This document shows, piece after piece, positions 5,638-8,950 of a stretch of DNA of 8,950 nt; within the stretch, counting starts at the first letter, position 1, and each line of letters begins with the position of its first letter. Source of the stretch: an uncultured Clostridia bacterium (GTDB lineage: Bacteria > Bacillota > Clostridia > UBA1381); assembly GCA_934481375.1 (NCBI GenBank), contig CAKSPN010000057.1:1-8950 (forward strand), written 5' to 3'. A program made the position numbers and the translations under genes. Below the pieces are notes generated by a model. That model saw nothing but the letters and a program-made list of their open reading frames with translations. It had not been told where the DNA came from and ran no database searches.

Positions 5638-6366
5638 ATGAACATTACAATATGCGATGACCAACACAATGAGCTTGAATACATCAGACAGATTATGTCG
5701 GAATATGCCAAAGAACATTCGGAGCTTTTTATGAACATCAAATGTTTCTCCAATCCGCTCGATATGCTGGACGACATAAACAAAAACGGCGTACCCGATA
5801 TTGCACTGCTTGATATTTGTATGCCGGGAATTCTGGGAACTGAAATCGCAAAGGAAATCCAAAGTAAAAGCGACGGCAGTACCGATATAATTTTTCTGAC
5901 CACAAGTTCCGAATTTGCGGTAGAAGCATTCGCTCTGCACGTAAACGACTACCTGACAAAGCCGTTCACAAAGGAACGGCTGACCGATACGCTTGACAGA
6001 ATAATTGAAAAAAGGCAAAAGAGCCTGTGCGTGCCTATAACGTGCGGCAGAGACATACACCTTATCGATTTATATCAGGTAATTTATACCGAGTCGAAAA
6101 ATCATAATTCCGAAATACGCTTAAAATCAGGAAATAGCCTCAAAACACGTATGTCTCTTACGGATATAAGAAATCTTTTTGACAATGCCGGCGGATTTAT
6201 ATCGGTCGGCGCCTCGTACATTGTCAATCTGCGTTGTGTTCAAAGCGTTCTGCAAGCGGAGCTTATTATGATAAGCGGTGAAAGCATCCCCATCCCGAGG
6301 CGTCTCAGGAATGAGATCAGGGAGAAATACTTTGATTTTTACGCAAAGGAGGCAATGAAAAAATGA
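5638..6366 (+). CDS. LytTR-family response regulator (AgrA/LytR type)
   Basis: This 242-aa cytoplasmic regulator has two domains. Residues 1-122 are a receiver domain with the acidic pocket D7-D8, the phosphoacceptor D59 (LLDICMPG), the signalling T88/T89 (FLTTSSEF) and K108 (YLTKPF). Residues 130-240 are a LytTR DNA-binding domain, which binds pairs of about 9-bp direct repeats spaced by about 12 bp in promoter DNA. The length is typical of AgrA/ComE/VirR-type regulators. It is followed by a kinase gene with an ATGA overlap, so the two are translationally coupled and the kinase is its expected phosphodonor. A repeat pair with LytTR spacing lies at 7634-7664. The process it controls cannot be read from sequence. 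Confidence 0.96.
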   Translation: MNITICDDQHNELEYIRQIMSEYAKEHSELFMNIKCFSNPLDMLDDINKNGVPDIALLDICMPGILGTEIAKEIQSKSDGSTDIIFLTTSSEFAVEAFALHVNDYLTKPFTKERLTDTLDRIIEKRQKSLCVPITCGRDIHLIDLYQVIYTESKNHNSEIRLKSGNSLKTRMSLTDIRNLFDNAGGFISVGASYIVNLRCVQSVLQAELIMISGESIPIPRRLRNEIREKYFDFYAKEAMKK

Positions 6367-7634
6367 TACATATGATTGCCGCTATGGCTCTTGTCGGCAT
6401 TTCACATTTAATTTCCTTTTGGGCAATGACGGAACGGAAATATTCCGTCGGCAAAACAGCATTCATATATTTAGCGTTTTTTGCTATGTTTTTGGTGCTT
6501 ACACTGCTTTCATATACAATATTCAACAGCGGTACGGCATATTACGCCGTGGGATATGTATGCACAATCATCATGGCTTTCTTCATTTTTATATTTGTTT
6601 CCGCCGACCCGATATGCAAAAAAGTATTTCTGTTTGTCAGCTATGCAAATGTATTCAGTGTGTTCGGCTGTATTTCAGCCGTATTGTGCGGATTGTTCCT
6701 TAAAAATTCCCCTGAAATCGTTATCTTCTATGCACGAAACATTGCAAGAACAATTATGTTTGTTCCTGCGGCATGGGTGTATATGCGCTTTCTGCGCCCT
6801 GCGGTAAGGGCAGTTCCGGAAAAACGCCATCATACCTGGTATTCAATATCCGTGGTTTCCGTGCTGTTTCTGGTAATTTTTGCATCGTCTTTGATAATAT
6901 TTCATACCGAAGGCAGTCAAATAAATGAATATACCATGTTCTTTACGATTGCGGTGCTGATTTACTGTTCGGTGCTTTGGGTTATTTTCGGTACAATTCA
7001 GTCAATGATAGCCGAAAGCAACACAGAATTAGTAAAACAAAATGCGGTTTATCTGCAGGAACAGCTTAAAGCGGCAAAGGAAAATGAATTGTCCGCAAAA
7101 ACCGTCCGCCATGATTTCAGACACCACAACCAAAATGTTATATCCATGCTCGGAAAGGGCGAAGTGCAAAAAGCCATAGATTATCTGGAGCAATACAACG
7201 ACAGCCTGGACGCATTAAAGCTGAACGATTTCTGCCCAAATATTACCGTGAACGCCATTTTAAACAGTTTTTACACCAAAGCACAGAAGAACGGGATTTC
7301 GGTTTCCGTTGAGGCGGATACCACCGAAAATACGCCCATATCCGATATGGATTTTGTCGCTGTTTTATCAAATCTTCTGGAAAACGCCGTAAACGGCTGT
7401 ATTGAATGTGACTCACACGGCGAGATAAAGCTTAACATAAGAACCGTTTCGGACAAAATAGTTATTTTGTGTACCAACCCATGCAAGCCGGGGATTGTTA
7501 TAGAAAACAACATAATCAAAAACCGAGGTATCGGCATATCAGGTATGCTTGCGGCAATAAGAAAATATAACGGAGATATTAAATACAGTACGGATAACAA
7601 GACGTTAAGCGTCTGCATTATATTAAATACTTAA
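6363..7634 (+). CDS. GHKL-type membrane sensor histidine kinase
   Basis: This 423-aa kinase starts in the ATGA overlap with the regulator, with AAAGGAGG (6347-6354) as its ribosome site. Residues 3-212 hold about six or seven membrane segments forming an AgrC-like sensor with little extracellular domain. A short coiled linker (215-245, SNTELVKQNAVYLQEQLKAA) leads to the phosphoacceptor motif RHDFRHH with H250. The ATP-binding domain shows the N box NLLEN (337-341) and the glycine box GIGISGM (389-395). It senses an unknown membrane-proximal signal, autophosphorylates at H250 and passes phosphate to D59 of its partner. The architecture is that of peptide-sensing kinases, but no peptide precursor or AgrB-like processing enzyme is adjacent, so the signal remains open. 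A strong terminator follows. Confidence 0.95.
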   Translation: MIHMIAAMALVGISHLISFWAMTERKYSVGKTAFIYLAFFAMFLVLTLLSYTIFNSGTAYYAVGYVCTIIMAFFIFIFVSADPICKKVFLFVSYANVFSVFGCISAVLCGLFLKNSPEIVIFYARNIARTIMFVPAAWVYMRFLRPAVRAVPEKRHHTWYSISVVSVLFLVIFASSLIIFHTEGSQINEYTMFFTIAVLIYCSVLWVIFGTIQSMIAESNTELVKQNAVYLQEQLKAAKENELSAKTVRHDFRHHNQNVISMLGKGEVQKAIDYLEQYNDSLDALKLNDFCPNITVNAILNSFYTKAQKNGISVSVEADTTENTPISDMDFVAVLSNLLENAVNGCIECDSHGEIKLNIRTVSDKIVILCTNPCKPGIVIENNIIKNRGIGISGMLAAIRKYNGDIKYSTDNKTLSVCIILNT

Positions 7635-7664
7635 CCAATTACGTCTCAAAAACGACCAATTACG
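7634..7664. promoter_or_regulatory. Direct repeats with LytTR-site spacing
   Basis: ACCAATTACG occurs identically at 7634-7643 and 7655-7664, a 21-bp period, or two turns. LytTR regulators bind paired repeats of about 9 bp separated by about 12 bp, which gives the same period. The repeat sequence itself does not clearly match the AgrA consensus. It lies between the kinase stop codon and the terminator, upstream of the 88-aa gene, so that gene is the natural target. Binding by the adjacent regulator is inferred. Confidence 0.5.
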
Positions 7665-7667
7665 ACC

Positions 7668-7693
7668 AAAACCGCCCGTTGGGGCGGTTTTTT
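7668..7693 (+). terminator. Rho-independent terminator after the kinase gene
   Basis: AAAACCGCCC (7668-7677) pairs perfectly with GGGCGGTTTT (7682-7691) around a GTTG loop, and the T run extends to 7693. This is a strong intrinsic terminator that ends the two-component operon and separates it from the small gene downstream. Confidence 0.92.
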
Positions 7694-7707
7694 GTTATAC
7701 TTATATA
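7679..7707 (+). promoter_or_regulatory. Weak candidate promoter of the 88-aa gene
   Basis: TTGGGG (7679-7684), a 17-bp spacer and TATATA (7702-7707) make a poor promoter whose -35 lies within the terminator hairpin. Poor hexamers would fit a promoter that needs activation, and the repeats at 7634-7664 end 14 bp upstream of it. The assignment is tentative. Confidence 0.35.
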
Positions 7708-7733
7708 CAACCGCTTGTTTGGAGGTGAAAACA

Positions 7734-8000
7734 GTGATTTTCAGAAAGAAGAAAATAACATTTGATAAAGTGGCAAAATTTAATTACGAATTAGATACCA
7801 ACAGGGAGCTGAAGGAAGAGCTGAAAAAGCTTGCGCTATGCAAAAACGAAATGAACAAGACGGAATATCTGTCAAGAATGTTATCTTTATTCAGAAAAGA
7901 GGGACTCGATATTTCACTTAAGGAATTGGATATGCTCCTTATTCTGCGAACCAACACGGAGCAAATGCTGCAAAAGGGAACAAGCGACGCAAATGCATAG
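7734..8000 (+). CDS. Small charged hypothetical protein, 88 aa
   Basis: I do not recognise this family. I place the start at GTG 7734 because GGAGG (7721-7725) is then well spaced; in-frame GTG 7725 and TTG 7692 overlap or precede the ribosome site. The product is highly charged and predicted mostly helical (RELKEELKKLALCKNEMNKT, EYLSRMLSLFRKEGLDISLK, ELDMLLILRTNTEQMLQKG). It has no signal peptide, membrane span or double-glycine leader, so it does not look like a secreted pheromone. It follows the two-component operon after a terminator, with LytTR-spaced repeats upstream, so it may be a target or accessory factor of that system. Alternatives are a small regulator or a toxin/antitoxin partner. 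Confidence 0.75.
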   Translation: MIFRKKKITFDKVAKFNYELDTNRELKEELKKLALCKNEMNKTEYLSRMLSLFRKEGLDISLKELDMLLILRTNTEQMLQKGTSDANA

Positions 8001-8013
8001 AATTAACGGTATT

Positions 8014-8025
8014 CCGAACGTTCGG
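8014..8025. repeat. CCGAACGTTCGG palindrome
   Basis: A perfect 12-bp palindrome lies 13 bp after the small gene's stop codon, flanked by two direct GGTAT copies (8009-8013 and 8029-8033). No T run follows, so it is not a typical terminator. It may be an operator, but it is about 65 bp upstream of the next promoter's -35 box. Confidence 0.4.
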
Positions 8026-8089
8026 CTGGTATGCCTTGAAAAATATTTAGGGTAGTTATGTCATAATTTCATTACTATTGCAAAACTGC

Positions 8090-8118
8090 TTGATATTTCA
8101 TAAGGTATATGGTATAAT
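8090..8118 (+). promoter_or_regulatory. Promoter of the glycoside hydrolase gene
   Basis: TTGATA (8090-8095), a 17-bp spacer and a perfect TATAAT (8113-8118) lie 34 bp before the ATG at 8153, with GAGGAG (8137-8142) as ribosome site. The hydrolase gene therefore has its own promoter. Confidence 0.75.
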
Positions 8119-8152
8119 TTCAGCCATATTACAGACGAGGAGTGGTTTCAGA

Positions 8153-8950
8153 ATGACAAAAAACTTCGGTGCGCCAAACTGGAGGGAGTATATTCCCCAA
8201 CCGATTTGCGATGAGCACCCGGAATATCTCGAATTATACAACAAGGCTTGGGAGCTTGCCTTTGAACACATAAAAAACATTCCCGGAATGCCCCAAAATC
8301 CGTATATGGACGAGGCGTTCTGCGATACGCAGATATGGATATGGGACACTTGTTTTATGACTCTGTTCTGCAAATATGCGCAGGAAATATTTCCCGGTAT
8401 TGAAAGCTTTAAAAACTTTTATGCGGTTTTATGCAGCGGTGAAACTTTGCCGTCGGTAATCCCGACCGAGAATGAGCCTGACTGGACAGGCGCCGTTCCC
8501 GGTGAGCCGTTTAATATTGAACTGCACATAGCTGACAATCCGCCGCTTTTGGCATGGGCGGAATATGAAAATGCGCTCATAAGCGGTGATACAGAGCATA
8601 TAAGAAAGCTTTTATATGAAGAAAAGTTTCTTCAAAATCACTATGAATGGATAGAAAATTTAAAGGTTTCGCTTCAGCCGAAGAATGTACACTGCCCCAC
8701 ATGCCTTATTTCCGAAAAGTACGGATACAAATGGGAGGGCGGACGTTCGGGAATGGATAACACGCCGAGAGGAAGAATGGGCGAGCATGCTTACGAGGAT
8801 CGCCCGAACAATCCCGATATGTATTGGATTGACGCCATCTGCCAGCAGGCTTTATCGGCAAATATGATTGCAAAGCTTTATGCGATATTGGGCGATACCG
8901 AAAACGAAACCGTATGGAAAGAAAAGTTTGAGGAAAAGAAGTCTATAATC
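8153..8950 (+). CDS. MGH1/GH63-like glycoside hydrolase, 3' end outside window
   Basis: The first 266 residues are open to the window edge. There is no signal peptide, so a cytoplasmic enzyme is expected. The sequence is aromatic- and acid-rich in the manner of an (alpha/alpha)6-barrel glycosidase. It has IWIWDTCFM (61-69), WEGGRSGMDNTPRG (194-207) and WIDAICQQALSANMIAKLYA (225-244). The GMDNTPR block resembles the SGWDNSPR signature of the mannosylglycerate-hydrolase-like and YgjK/GH63 group, in which the Asp is the proposed general acid, here D202. These enzymes cleave alpha-linked sugars by inversion; the substrate cannot be read from the part present. The start is supported by GAGGAG at 8137-8142 and by a promoter at 8090-8118. 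Its relation to the upstream two-component system is unknown. Confidence 0.8.
   Translation, partial: MTKNFGAPNWREYIPQPICDEHPEYLELYNKAWELAFEHIKNIPGMPQNPYMDEAFCDTQIWIWDTCFMTLFCKYAQEIFPGIESFKNFYAVLCSGETLPSVIPTENEPDWTGAVPGEPFNIELHIADNPPLLAWAEYENALISGDTEHIRKLLYEEKFLQNHYEWIENLKVSLQPKNVHCPTCLISEKYGYKWEGGRSGMDNTPRGRMGEHAYEDRPNNPDMYWIDAICQQALSANMIAKLYAILGDTENETVWKEKFEEKKSII

Noticed and set aside
5428..6060. Minus-strand 210-aa frame
   Set aside because: It is antisense to the LysR end and the receiver domain, whose catalytic residues are conserved on the plus strand, and it crosses their promoter.
1..8950. CRISPR array, rRNA or insertion-sequence ends
   Set aside because: No regularly spaced repeat-spacer units, no rRNA-like stretch and no transposase or terminal inverted repeats beyond the xis/int module were seen.

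Overview
The window looks like part of a low-to-mid GC Clostridia-type (Firmicutes) chromosome. The evidence is strong AGGAGG-like ribosome sites, near-consensus TTGACA/TATAAT promoters with 17-bp spacers, frequent GTG starts, and the families present (Tn916-type Xis/Int, MATE, LytTR regulator with a GHKL kinase, MGH1/GH63-like glycosidase). No rRNA, tRNA or other taxonomic marker is present, so no genus can be named.

Positions 1 to about 2340 are the right-hand end of an integrative (conjugative) element of the Tn916 superfamily. They hold the tail of an unknown upstream module closed by a terminator (123-155), a long leader with its own promoter, xis (539-733), an int promoter nested in two inverted repeats, int (854-2092), and a block of helically phased direct repeats (2099-2223) that look like recombinase arm sites. 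A 23-bp-arm hairpin (2293-2339) follows. The left end and the cargo lie outside the window.

Positions 2377-4567 carry two minus-strand genes: an unrecognised AT-rich 229-aa protein and a MATE-family efflux pump. Their start regions share an identical 13-bp extended -10 element. A LysR-type regulator (4705-5550) is divergent from the pump. Between them is a textbook T-N11-A operator with perfect 10-bp arms, placed over the lysR -35 box and centred near -66 of the predicted pump promoter. This suggests that the regulator represses itself and controls the pump in response to a ligand. The regulator appears to have a C-terminal frameshift.

Positions 5638-7634 form a two-gene operon: a LytTR response regulator translationally coupled (ATGA overlap) to a GHKL membrane sensor kinase, of the AgrA/AgrC general type. 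No AgrB/AgrD-like pair is visible. Right after the kinase stop codon lie two identical 10-bp direct repeats with a 21-bp period, the geometry expected of a LytTR binding site. Next come a strong terminator and a small 88-aa gene of unknown function, a candidate target of the system. The window closes with the start of a GH63/MGH1-like glycoside hydrolase (8153 onward) with its own promoter.

I found no clear evidence of a wholly new system. The most interesting items are the recombination and regulatory architecture of the element end, the LysR/MATE operator, the LytTR-spaced repeats next to the small gene, and the LysR frameshift.
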